From positions 186,001-250,000 of the forward strand of contig NZ_FMYI01000002.1 in the NCBI RefSeq assembly GCF_900096905.1: a stretch of DNA of 64,000 nt. Reading direction: 5' to 3'. The translations under genes and the position numbers were made by a program. The notes beneath the pieces were generated by a model, which worked only from the letters and a program-made list of their open reading frames with translations, had not been told where the DNA came from and searched no databases. Below, piece by piece: positions 55,786 through 62,864 of this stretch. Numbering within the stretch: position 1 is the stretch's first letter; every line of letters starts with the position of its first letter. Source of the DNA: Pelagirhabdus alkalitolerans. GTDB taxonomy: Bacteria; Bacillota; Bacilli; Bacillales; Amphibacillaceae.

Positions 55786-56066
55786 TTTTGTTAAATGTGA
55801 TTTTGTTAAGGTATGTTTCATATTTGTCCATAGATTGTTCATCTAATTTCTTAGAGATGTGAGAATAGACATCTGCAGTAATTTGATAACTACCATGCCC
55901 TAATCGTTCTTGGATATATTTCATATCAGTACCTGCTTCTAGCAACAACACAGCATGTGTATGGCTTAGTGAGTGGATTGGAAGAGTGTTTATACCTGAT
56001 TGCTTCAATGTGCGTTTCAAGGCATTAAAAAGACTTGATTTTGGCATGATATAGTCATCGTTTCGG
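55778..56066 (-). pseudogene. C-terminal fragment of a tyrosine-type phage integrase
   Basis: About 95 residues of the catalytic domain remain: LFNALKRTLKQSGI, then HSLSHTHAVLLLEAG, ERLGHGSY and a final Y in DVYSHI. The usual box II motif is H-x-L-R-H-T-H; here Ser replaces the catalytic Arg. The N-terminal DNA-binding domains and the first catalytic Arg are missing; the frame runs on into unrelated sequence upstream of about 56066. Non-functional for two independent reasons. It ends next to the left arm sites, as in intact elements. Confidence 0.85.
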
Positions 56067-56335
56067 CAATGGCCAAAGAGATTCTGAATGGTGATCACGG
56101 TAATGGCCATAGCAATAGATGTCGATCGCTAGGAATCAGTCAAAGTGAATATGAAAAAGTACGTGCAGAAGTGAATCGGATTGGACAAGGTGGTAGTGGT
56201 AAATCTCTATCTGATATGGCTGCTGAGGTCATTGCAGGAAAGCATGGGCAAGGACATGACACTAGACGTAAATCATTAGGTATAAGTCATTCGAAATATG
56301 AGGAAGTCCGCAAAGAAGTAAACAGTCGATTCTAA
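56060..56335 (+). pseudogene. Endolysin cell-wall-binding tail (two CW_7-like repeats)
   Basis: The open frame from ATG 56069 gives 88 residues made of two similar units of about 38 residues: AKEILNGDHGNGH...YEKVRAEVN and AAEVIAGKHGQGH...YEEVRKEVN. This pattern resembles the Cpl-7/CW_7 repeats at the C-terminus of phage endolysins. No catalytic domain and no ribosome-binding site precede the ATG, and the frame upstream merges with the integrase fragment on the other strand. So this is probably a truncated gene rather than a stand-alone protein. Confidence 0.65.
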
Positions 56336-56468
56336 GCAAAACAAAAGCTCTTCACGATTTGTGAGCGGATATTTTATCTTTTATAATAATTTGAAAAATC
56401 CCTTTTAAAAAAAATCTAAATAAACTATACTAAAGTTGTTAAGATTAATTTTAGGGAAGTGATTTTAT

Positions 56469-56885
56469 ATGTTAAAAATAGGATATTTATTGATTTGCGA
56501 AGATACTTATGAAAAAAACGGAAAAATTATGATAGATAAACCCTTACCCAATATCTCTCCATTGAGTCTACCGGGTAATTACTCTTTCAAAGTCGCTTTT
56601 TCATTGCACAATTTTGATGTGGAAACATTTGGATCCAGTAATAAAATACAAATAACATTTAAAGATCCTGAGGGAAAAATAATAATGGATACAGGTGAAA
56701 AGGAAATAAGAACCGATTTAGGGAAGCAAGAAAATGATTCTAATTTAGAGGTGGCCCAAGGCGACCTCACTATGAATAATGTTGAGTTGTATATTAAAGG
56801 CATTTATACATTAACGTTGCGTATCAATGAGGAAAGTAAAGATTTACAAGTACCTGTTATCGAAAGACCGAAGCAGGGGGATTAA
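56469..56885 (+). CDS. Uncharacterised beta-rich protein (prophage cargo, gene 1 of pair)
   Basis: 138 residues. N-terminus MLKIGYLLICEDTYE, then NYSFKVAFSLHNFD and ITFKDPEGKIIMDTG, ending in a TLTLRIN strand. Alternating strands suggest an Ig-like or C2-like sandwich; it resembles a family of hypothetical proteins (DUF6941-like, from memory) without known function. No signal peptide. ATG follows GGGAAGTG. It is followed by the next gene after one base, so the two are an operon. A TATACT at 56426–56431 could be the -10. Confidence 0.7.
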   Translation: MLKIGYLLICEDTYEKNGKIMIDKPLPNISPLSLPGNYSFKVAFSLHNFDVETFGSSNKIQITFKDPEGKIIMDTGEKEIRTDLGKQENDSNLEVAQGDLTMNNVELYIKGIYTLTLRINEESKDLQVPVIERPKQGD

Positions 56886-56886
56886 G

Positions 56887-57486
56887 ATGAAAGATATTGA
56901 ATGGAATAACAAGTCCGAAACGAGAGACAATATTATCGTTCTAAAACATCTTAATTTTGATTCATATAATGAGGAACAAACCGTTGAAGAAAATGAAGCA
57001 AGAGGACTTAACTTAACAAATGTGGTTGGATATATTGATGATTCCACAGCTATTAAGATTAATGATGATTCAGTTGAACAGTTAAAAAAAGATATGAGGT
57101 TAACCACTGCTACACCAAGTTCTATCCCAAACGGTATGTTATCGGGAGATGATAAAATGAATGAAGATCAATTTAAATACATGGAATTAAAAGAAGACTT
57201 ACGAGAAAGCGAAAGAAGGATTTCTAATTCTCTCAACGAGAGAGAGGAACGTTTTGAAAAAGATTCTGTTAAGAGAGAAGAACGGTTCGAAAAGTCATTA
57301 GAAAAGTTTGCAATAGATTCAAAAGAACGTGAAGAAAGGTTTATGAAAGATGTTGCAGAAATAAAGAATATAGTATATGAAGGTGAAAAGAATAGAACAA
57401 GTATAGCTATAGCGATTTGGACCTTAGCAATTTCAACTATTTTAGGAATTGCAGCAATGGTTATTACTGTTCTAGTATCATTATAA
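56887..57486 (+). CDS. Tail-anchored coiled-coil membrane protein (gene 2 of pair)
   Basis: 199 residues. A soluble N-terminal part (1–95), a charged coiled coil with repeated EREERFEK-type heptads (about 98–165), and one C-terminal transmembrane helix (about 176–197) make it a tail-anchored protein facing the cytosol. ATG 56887 uses the GGGGG before the previous stop; the in-frame start at 56827 lies inside the upstream gene without a ribosome-binding site. I do not recognise the family. Gene pairing suggests the two products act together at the membrane. Confidence 0.7.
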   Translation: MKDIEWNNKSETRDNIIVLKHLNFDSYNEEQTVEENEARGLNLTNVVGYIDDSTAIKINDDSVEQLKKDMRLTTATPSSIPNGMLSGDDKMNEDQFKYMELKEDLRESERRISNSLNEREERFEKDSVKREERFEKSLEKFAIDSKEREERFMKDVAEIKNIVYEGEKNRTSIAIAIWTLAISTILGIAAMVITVLVSL

Positions 57487-57525
57487 AAGCCTCTCACAAA
57501 TATTTTTTGTGAGAGGCTTATTTAT
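57487..57525 (+). terminator. Terminator after the coiled-coil gene
   Basis: AAGCCTCTCACAAA pairs perfectly over 14 bp with TTTGTGAGAGGCTT, followed by ATTTATT. Confidence 0.85.
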
Positions 57526-57553
57526 TGACATTTTTTTACATCGGCAGGATATT
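57525..57553 (+). promoter_or_regulatory. Promoter of the 88-residue cargo gene
   Basis: TTGACA (consensus), 17-base spacer, GATATT (4 of 6). It follows the terminator directly and lies 53 bases before the next start. Confidence 0.6.
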
Positions 57554-57605
57554 AGGCGTGTATTGTCGAATATAGTAAATAACAAAATAACAGGAGTGAT
57601 GGATC

Positions 57606-57872
57606 ATGGCTTTATTTGGCGGAAAAGATGCAGAGCCTAAGATGACTAAAGAAGAAAAACAAATGGCTAAATTCATGGAAAAATATCAATTAGAAGAAGC
57701 TGATGAAAAAGATTTAGCGATAATTAAAAAGATAGCAACTGATTTGGCTGGGAATGGATTGTTTAAAGCTGGGATGGCTTTAAGTTTTGCTAAAGCTGAA
57801 GAACAAGCTAAAGTGACATATTTATCAGCCTTAACAGAACAAAACTGGATGACAACTCAGTCGATTAAATAG
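57606..57872 (+). CDS. Small uncharacterised cytosolic protein
   Basis: 88 residues, soluble and helical: MALFGGKDAEPKMTKEEKQ, then EKYQLEEADEKDLAIIKKIATDLAG-type helix (about 28–50), GLFKAGMALSFAKAEEQAK, and a C-terminal QNWMTTQSIK. I recall similar short hypothetical proteins in Firmicutes but no function. It has its own promoter and a good ribosome-binding site (ACAGGAGTG). Confidence 0.7.
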   Translation: MALFGGKDAEPKMTKEEKQMAKFMEKYQLEEADEKDLAIIKKIATDLAGNGLFKAGMALSFAKAEEQAKVTYLSALTEQNWMTTQSIK

Positions 57873-57889
57873 CAATATCGAGAAGATGG

Positions 57890-57920
57890 TTGATAAGTAA
57901 GATCTTGCTAAGTGTATAAT
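57890..57920 (+). promoter_or_regulatory. Possible promoter before the Mrr-N-like gene
   Basis: TTGATA, 19-base spacer, TATAAT. The -10 is consensus but the spacing is long. Confidence 0.4.
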
Positions 57921-57984
57921 ATAGACAAATATACTTAGTTAATGTAGAATCGAGGTAAAATATTAGCAAAGCGGAGGTACTTCT

Positions 57985-58983
57985 GTGGATTTTTTACCTA
58001 AAATACCCGAGTCGAAAAATTACTGGTTAGTAAGGACAAACCAGGGTAAATACTATAATGATTATAATAGAAATAGTTTTATAGGAATTGGTTGGAATGA
58101 TATAACACTCGATGATATGAATAGCGAAAATGAAGATGATATCAAATTATTGATTAAAGAGTTCTATCCTAAAACAGCAAAAATCGGGAGAGTTTATAAT
58201 CAATTAAGAATATTTAGCAAAGTGTTTAAAAAAAATGATATGATTGTAATCACAGGTCCATCATCAAATTCTTTTCTAATCGGAGAGATTCATAGCGATA
58301 ATGTATATAGTACTGAAATCGAACAAGAAGAAACCGAGCAGGATAATGCTTTTTGTCCGTATGAAAAAAGATGGGACGTAAAGTGGTTGAAAGAGTTGCA
58401 TAAATGGGACGTTGAGATGCCAATGTTTAAGTTGTTACAGCATGCTCAACATACAATTACTGACGCGAATTCGTATAAAGATGTAATTCAAAGCTTGGTA
58501 AGTGATTTCTATGCCAGAGAAGATTATGGTCAAATTACTATTAGAGTAAAAAAGGAAGAAGAGATTCCTTCTTTAGAGTTCTTTTCAGTTGGTAAAGAAC
58601 TCTTAGAATTAGCTCAAGAATTTAGTGATTTTTCAGAAATGGTAAGATTTGATGTTCGAGAATTGACAACAAGAGTAAATGTTAACTCTCCTGGGAATAT
58701 AAAATTTAAAGGGTCTGTTAAGGCGATATTTATTGTAGGTTTAATTTTAGTCGGTCTAAATGGTGGTAAATTTAATGTGGACTTACCGAATTTTATGGGA
58801 GGGGGACAAATGGAGACTGAAATGAATGGATTACTATCCGAAATGTCCAACTTCTTAAACGATCACAATAGTAGAAGCAATTCAGACCTTATTTTACAGC
58901 AGTATTTAAAAGACTTGGAAGTCGAAACACCAGAAGAGCTTTCAGAAATACTTAACTCTGTTAGTCATAAGAGTAATGAATAG
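57985..58983 (+). CDS. Putative nucleic-acid sensor with Mrr-N/EVE-like domain and hydrophobic segment
   Basis: 332 residues. Residues 12–140 read YWLVRTNQGKYYNDY, then FIGIGWNDI, NQLRIFSKVFKKNDMIVI, FLIGEI and RWDVKWL. This order (W-x-VR-x2-G, IGIGW, QL-x-F, GD/ND-x-V, IGE/V, R-x-V-x-W) resembles the PUA/EVE-like domain fused to Mrr nucleases. The middle is charged. A hydrophobic stretch (about 246–263, AIFIVGLILVGLNGG) follows in place of a nuclease domain, then a helical tail of about 65 residues. No PD-(D/E)xK motif is seen. GTG start, 6 bases after GCGGAGGT. Function unknown; defence is an inference from domain and location. Confidence 0.65.
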   Translation: MDFLPKIPESKNYWLVRTNQGKYYNDYNRNSFIGIGWNDITLDDMNSENEDDIKLLIKEFYPKTAKIGRVYNQLRIFSKVFKKNDMIVITGPSSNSFLIGEIHSDNVYSTEIEQEETEQDNAFCPYEKRWDVKWLKELHKWDVEMPMFKLLQHAQHTITDANSYKDVIQSLVSDFYAREDYGQITIRVKKEEEIPSLEFFSVGKELLELAQEFSDFSEMVRFDVRELTTRVNVNSPGNIKFKGSVKAIFIVGLILVGLNGGKFNVDLPNFMGGGQMETEMNGLLSEMSNFLNDHNSRSNSDLILQQYLKDLEVETPEELSEILNSVSHKSNE

Positions 58984-59049
58984 AATTAATTTAAAACTTT
59001 TCATATAGTATTTACTTGTTATCTTATTAAAAAAAAGGGGGAGATTTAA

Positions 59050-59256
59050 TTGATTACTTTTATAAATATTTCATCTATAATGGGCATATTTGCTGTACTA
59101 TTTTCACTCTTTTATTTTTTGCAAATATACACAGTCGGATACATCCCCTTGTTCAAAAAAGAGATTAATCGTTTCATAACATTCGGCGACTTACTTTTTA
59201 GCATCTTTTCTATAAGTTTCATCATATTATTCATCGACATTCTCAATGTGTATTAA
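59050..59256 (+). CDS. Small two-helix membrane protein
   Basis: 68 residues with a TTG start 6 bases after GGGGGAGA. Two hydrophobic helices (about 8–28 and 46–66) flank a short basic loop (FKKEINRF). It lies 66 bases after the Mrr-N-like gene with no terminator between them, so it may be its partner. Not recognised. Confidence 0.5.
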   Translation: MITFINISSIMGIFAVLFSLFYFLQIYTVGYIPLFKKEINRFITFGDLLFSIFSISFIILFIDILNVY

Positions 59257-59320
59257 TCACTTGTAACTGATATAAGCGATCTGTGGTAAACCTTACTATA
59301 ATTACAACTGATTTAATGTT

Positions 59321-59354
59321 AGAAAAAGCAGAGAGAAAAATAATCCCTCTGCTT
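59321..59354 (-). terminator. Hairpin oriented as a minus-strand terminator
   Basis: AAGCAGAG (59326–59333) pairs with CTCTGCTT (59347–59354). On the minus strand the stem is followed by TTTTTCT. No minus-strand gene now ends here. Confidence 0.4.
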
Positions 59355-59384
59355 GAATTGTTACTGTATTTATAGTTCTAAGTT

Positions 59385-59418
59385 CACCCACGAAATACCC
59401 ACGGAACACCCACAGAAA
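59385..59418 (+). repeat. Three tandem 11-bp arm-type repeats
   Basis: CACCCACGAAA, TACCCACGGAA and CACCCACAGAA start at 59385, 59396 and 59407. They match the two repeats at the left end (55755, 55766) in sequence and orientation, which fits integrase arm-binding sites near the right end of the element. Confidence 0.65.
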
Positions 59419-59517
59419 TTGAAAAAGATACAATACATTTTACTCAATGTTAATTGGAAAGTGCTGTTTTAACAGTCATTTGACACAATTTGAATTAGTT
59501 TCTTGCTATTAAAATCC

Positions 59518-59689
59518 GTTCTGTACTCAAGTACACCCTTGGGAAAGAGAACAATATATCCAAATGTACTAAAGTTTCCCCACTCCTTGACATATATCGT
59601 GTTGAGGTGTTTCTTTTATGGTTTTTTAAATGCAAAATCTTCGCTTCTCCTACCGTCTGCCCCACAAATACCCAACTTTAATAAATCTC
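59518..59689 (+). repeat. Right integration repeat (attR), also resembling a second attL
   Basis: Copy of 55614–55785 with a 56-bp identical core at 59528–59583. It carries the last glnA codons (one Arg replaced by Cys), the stop and a decayed terminator. It also keeps a decayed pair of arm-like repeats at 59660–59679, 77 bases after the core, compared with 76 bases at the left copy. Confidence 0.85.
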
Positions 59690-59865
59690 TTAATTGATTG
59701 ATGTCGTCTTAGCTGTATATGGCATAATTGAAATGTAGTTTACGGCAGCTAATTCATGTTGGTCAAATTCGGCCAAAAACATACAAAAAACCACTTGCCA
59801 ACACTCAAAAATAACTTTAAACTCCTCGTTAGACCAATAACGTTTGACAGGAGGATATTTAGGAG

Positions 59866-61371
59866 ATGTTAGCAGTGGCTGAAGTAAATTATATCAGATA
59901 TGAAGTGAATCAAAAAGATGAAAGTTATGCGAGTGTTAGTCGAAAGACGGGTTTCGATGCTCGTACGGTAAAAAAATATGCCGATCATGAAGACTTTGAA
60001 GTTAAGAAACCCCAGTGCCGAAAAGCACCTGTCATGGATCTAGTAAAACCGATTCTTGATGAGTGGTTGAATGAGGATTCTAAAAAGAAACGGAAATATC
60101 GTCGCACGGCGAAACGTTTATTTCAACAGCTTGTGGAAGAGCATGATTTTAAAGGGTCTGAGAGAAGTGTTCGCCAGTATGTTTCTAAACGAAGAAAAGA
60201 ATTAAAAACAATGGTTGACCAAGCTGTTTTACCTTTGGAATCTAGCCCGGGGACAGCGCAAGTGGATTTTGGAACGGCTCCTTTTGTTTATCAATCAGAA
60301 TCGATGGAGTTACCCTATTTGGTGATGTCATTTCCTTTCAGTAATACGTTTTATTTTCAGGTTTTTCCTTCGGAAAATGCGGAGTGTTTACTCGAACGGT
60401 TACAACGTATGTTTCATCATATAGGTGGGGTTCCGAGAACCATTCGATTTGATAACTTTAGACCCGCAGTGAAAAAGATATTAGGCAAGGGAGAGCGAAA
60501 GCTCACGGATGTGTTTGAACGTTTTGTGGGGCATTATGGCTTTCATTATGAGTTTTGCAATCCAGGTAAGGGGAATGAAAAAGGCCATGTCGAAGCGATG
60601 GTGAAGTATGTAAGGAATAATTTCTTATTGCCGGAATGTCCTATTGAAGATTTAGATCAATTTAATGAAACGTTATGGCAAAAAGCTGAGGGTGATCGTG
60701 ATCGTTCCCATTACAAAAAAGATGTGCCAATAGATGCGCTCTATCAAGAGGATTGCGCACAATGGCTTCTCCTTCCGGAGAAATCATTTGATTGTGTACG
60801 TTATGAAGTCGTTAAAGCTGATAAATATGGTTTTATTACTGTGGATAAAAAACAATACTCAAGTTCGCCTCGATTTGCGGGGGATAAGTTAACCGTTGCG
60901 ATCACATATAATTCAGTCATTGATTTAAATAAGCAACATGAAGCTGTGGTTCATCATTCGAGACTGTATGGTGTTAGACGAAAATCAATGGTCTGGCAAC
61001 CCTATCTTGATTTATTATCTCGACGACCACGAGCGATTAAGTACACCAGTATCTATGATCATTTCCCAGAAGAATGGACACAATACTTGAAAGCTTGTAA
61101 AGAAGATGAACAAAAAGAAGCTTTAAGACTATTAGGTACGTTACTTAAAAATGATGATTTCACTCTATTGAATCAGGCATTAAATGATGTATCAGCACAA
61201 GGACATCCAAGTGTTGATCAAATTAAACATCAATTTTATTCACTCGTTAATAATCAAGAAGATTATTCAACATACACGCCACAAATGTCTTTACCTGATA
61301 TGCCTGATATTATAAGAGGACTTGATCATTATGATGCCCTCTATGCGAAAGAAGGTGTAGAGCATGAATAA
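59866..61371 (+). CDS. istA: IS21-type transposase IstA
   Basis: 501 residues: N-terminal helix-turn-helix (about 20–60, VSRKTGFDARTVKKY), a basic region, and a DDE integrase core. Candidate catalytic residues are Asp in AQVDFG near 134, Asp in IRFDNFRP near 197 and Glu in GHVEAMVKY near 243. C-terminal IS21-specific region. ATG follows TAGGAG. The family cuts and joins IS ends with help from IstB. Confidence 0.93.
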   Translation: MLAVAEVNYIRYEVNQKDESYASVSRKTGFDARTVKKYADHEDFEVKKPQCRKAPVMDLVKPILDEWLNEDSKKKRKYRRTAKRLFQQLVEEHDFKGSERSVRQYVSKRRKELKTMVDQAVLPLESSPGTAQVDFGTAPFVYQSESMELPYLVMSFPFSNTFYFQVFPSENAECLLERLQRMFHHIGGVPRTIRFDNFRPAVKKILGKGERKLTDVFERFVGHYGFHYEFCNPGKGNEKGHVEAMVKYVRNNFLLPECPIEDLDQFNETLWQKAEGDRDRSHYKKDVPIDALYQEDCAQWLLLPEKSFDCVRYEVVKADKYGFITVDKKQYSSSPRFAGDKLTVAITYNSVIDLNKQHEAVVHHSRLYGVRRKSMVWQPYLDLLSRRPRAIKYTSIYDHFPEEWTQYLKACKEDEQKEALRLLGTLLKNDDFTLLNQALNDVSAQGHPSVDQIKHQFYSLVNNQEDYSTYTPQMSLPDMPDIIRGLDHYDALYAKEGVEHE

Positions 61372-62083
61372 TCAGATTATAGACTACGCGAAACGTTTAA
61401 AACTCAGCTGGATTCGGGAACATCACCATGAAGTGACAGCCGAGTCAAATGAAGCCTATTTAATTAAGTTGTTTGAAAAGGAAATAGAGCATCGAGAAGA
61501 GCGGAAAGTCAACTTACTGTTGAAGCAAGCGCAACTGCCTAAAACAGGTCATCAACCTTTTCAGTGGGAACATATTCAGATTCCGCATGGAATCGACCGT
61601 GACACTATTATTCAGGGTGATTTCATTAAGAGACAAGAGAATCTCATTCTCTATGGAGGTGTTGGGACAGGTAAAACTTATTTATCTACCCTAATTGCCC
61701 TGAATGCCATACATAGATATGGCAGCCAGGTGAAGTTTTTCACCGTGGCAGGTTTAGCTAATAAGCTTATAGAAGCAAACCAGCAAGGGCAGCTATCAAA
61801 GTTGATGAAACAGCTAGACAAGCAATACGCGATTATTTTAGATGAATTGGGCTATATCCCTCTCAACAAAGAGGGAGCAGAATTACTCTTTCAAGTCATT
61901 TCCATGTGTTACGAGAACAAGAGCCTAATCATCACGACGAATCTTCAGTTTGGACAGTGGAATCACGTCTTTGGAGATCCGGTATTAACGGAAGCTGTCA
62001 TTGATCGACTCATTCACCATTCACATTTATTAATGTTTAGAGGCGATAGTTTCCGTTATAAAGAGTCATTAATTCATGAGTAG
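61364..62083 (+). CDS. istB: IS21-type ATPase helper IstB
   Basis: 239-residue AAA+ ATPase, DnaC-like, that selects target DNA for IstA. Walker A GGVGTGKTY near residue 99, Walker B IILDELGYIPL near 160 and TTNLQFGQW sensor region near 192. Starts inside istA (8-base overlap). Confidence 0.93.
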   Translation: MNNQIIDYAKRLKLSWIREHHHEVTAESNEAYLIKLFEKEIEHREERKVNLLLKQAQLPKTGHQPFQWEHIQIPHGIDRDTIIQGDFIKRQENLILYGGVGTGKTYLSTLIALNAIHRYGSQVKFFTVAGLANKLIEANQQGQLSKLMKQLDKQYAIILDELGYIPLNKEGAELLFQVISMCYENKSLIITTNLQFGQWNHVFGDPVLTEAVIDRLIHHSHLLMFRGDSFRYKESLIHE

Positions 62084-62272
62084 ATAGTGATGGCAAGTGG
62101 CATACAAAATTAATTGCCGTTTAACGCAATTCCCTATTGCCAAATACATATCAACCATGAAACTAAAGAAGGTCCAGAATGTATAAGTAATGACACTTTT
62201 TTTGATGTTTTGGCACAACAGGTGATTTACTTGTATCATAACTTAGTTTCATAAGTGAAGGAGAAAGCTAGA

Positions 62273-62820
62273 ATGAAATATGGATATGCAAGAGTTTCAA
62301 CGTCACAGCAAGACTTAAATTCACAAATAAATATATTGCATGATCAAGGTTGAGAGAAGATCTTTAAAGAGAAGTTTACAGGAACTAAAAAAGAACGTCC
62401 TGCTTTCCGGGAATTGCTGAATTTAATTAAACCAAATGATACAATGGTTGTAACAAAACTAGATCGATTTGCACGATCAACAGTAGATGGTATTCAAACG
62501 ATTAAGCAGCTATTTAACAAAGGGGTGAAAGTACATTTTCTAAACATGGGTCTAGTTGAAGATACGCCAACAGGTCGATTAATTTTTAGTATAATGACAT
62601 CATTTGCAGAATTTGAATGTGATATGATCGTAGAAAGAACACAAGAAGGAAAGTTATTAGCGAAACAAAACAAAGATTTTAAAGAGGGCAGACCAAAGAA
62701 GTACAGCAAAAAGCAGATTGAACATGCTATAGAGCTAAAAAACATTACTTTTATAAGCAAGTTGAAGAAATGACTGGTATTAGTAAGAGTACATTGACTC
62801 GATCCATAAAAAATCCATAG
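62273..62820 (+). pseudogene. Broken serine resolvase/invertase
   Basis: N-terminus MKYGYARVSTSQQDLNSQI contains the catalytic Ser of small serine recombinases. An in-frame TGA interrupts codon 27 (62351). After it the frame continues with KLDRFARS, GRLIFSIMTSFAEFE and RTQEGKLLAK, all standard. Near 62740 the frame shifts: the expected YKQVEEMTGISKSTL tail is read in another frame and ends at TAG 62818. Two lesions, so not functional. Good ribosome-binding site (GAAGGAG) remains. Confidence 0.88.
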
Positions 62821-62850
62821 AGTAAACTTTTAAAAGCTATTACTCTATGG
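62809..62850 (-). terminator. Terminator of the minus-strand membrane gene
   Basis: CCATAGAGTAA (62815–62825) pairs perfectly with TTACTCTATGG (62840–62850). Read on the minus strand the stem is followed by ATTTTTTATGG, 14 bases after the stop of the membrane gene. Confidence 0.75.
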
Positions 62851-62864
62851 TTAAGTATTGAAAT

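Larger units (their letters stand above)
55624..59583. mobile_element. Prophage-like relic integrated at the 3' end of glnA
   Basis: Bounded by the 56-bp direct repeats. Contents in order: arm sites, integrase C-terminal fragment (minus strand), endolysin C-terminal fragment (plus strand), five or so cargo genes, arm sites, second repeat. The int–lysin juxtaposition near 56060 is best explained by a large internal deletion of a prophage, which normally has int at one end and lysis genes followed by extra genes at the other. Unable to move on its own. Confidence 0.75.
59257..59865. other. Non-coding junction: right end of relic, repeat, IS left end
   Basis: This 609-base stretch holds a hairpin (59326–59354), three arm-type repeats (59385–59418), the second integration repeat (59518–59689) and the left end of the IS21-type element (from 59714). 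No gene is seen. The frame within 59503–59697 is the glnA copy read out of frame. Confidence 0.75.
59714..62148 (+). mobile_element. IS21-family insertion sequence
   Basis: 2435 bp with istA and istB overlapping by 8 bases. Imperfect terminal inverted repeats: left TGTATATGGCATAATTG, right (reverse complement) TGTATTTGGCAATAGGG, both continuing to an ACGGCA motif and TAATT. A further inner inverted copy CCACTTGCCA lies at about 59800 and 62090. Both genes are open, so it may be active. No clear target duplication is visible. Confidence 0.88.

Noticed and set aside
55778..56110. 110-residue minus-strand protein as an intact small gene
   Set aside because: Only the C-terminal part of a tyrosine recombinase, with an unrelated N-terminal run and a changed catalytic residue.
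59385..59418. Short tandem repeats as a CRISPR array
   Set aside because: Contiguous 11-bp repeats without spacers; position fits integrase arm sites.
59503..59697. 64-residue plus-strand open frame
   Set aside because: It is the duplicated glnA end read out of frame, with no ribosome-binding site.
62351..62353. In-frame TGA in the resolvase as recoding (selenocysteine or read-through)
   Set aside because: A second lesion (frameshift near 62740) lies in the same gene and no recoding structure is apparent; decay is simpler.
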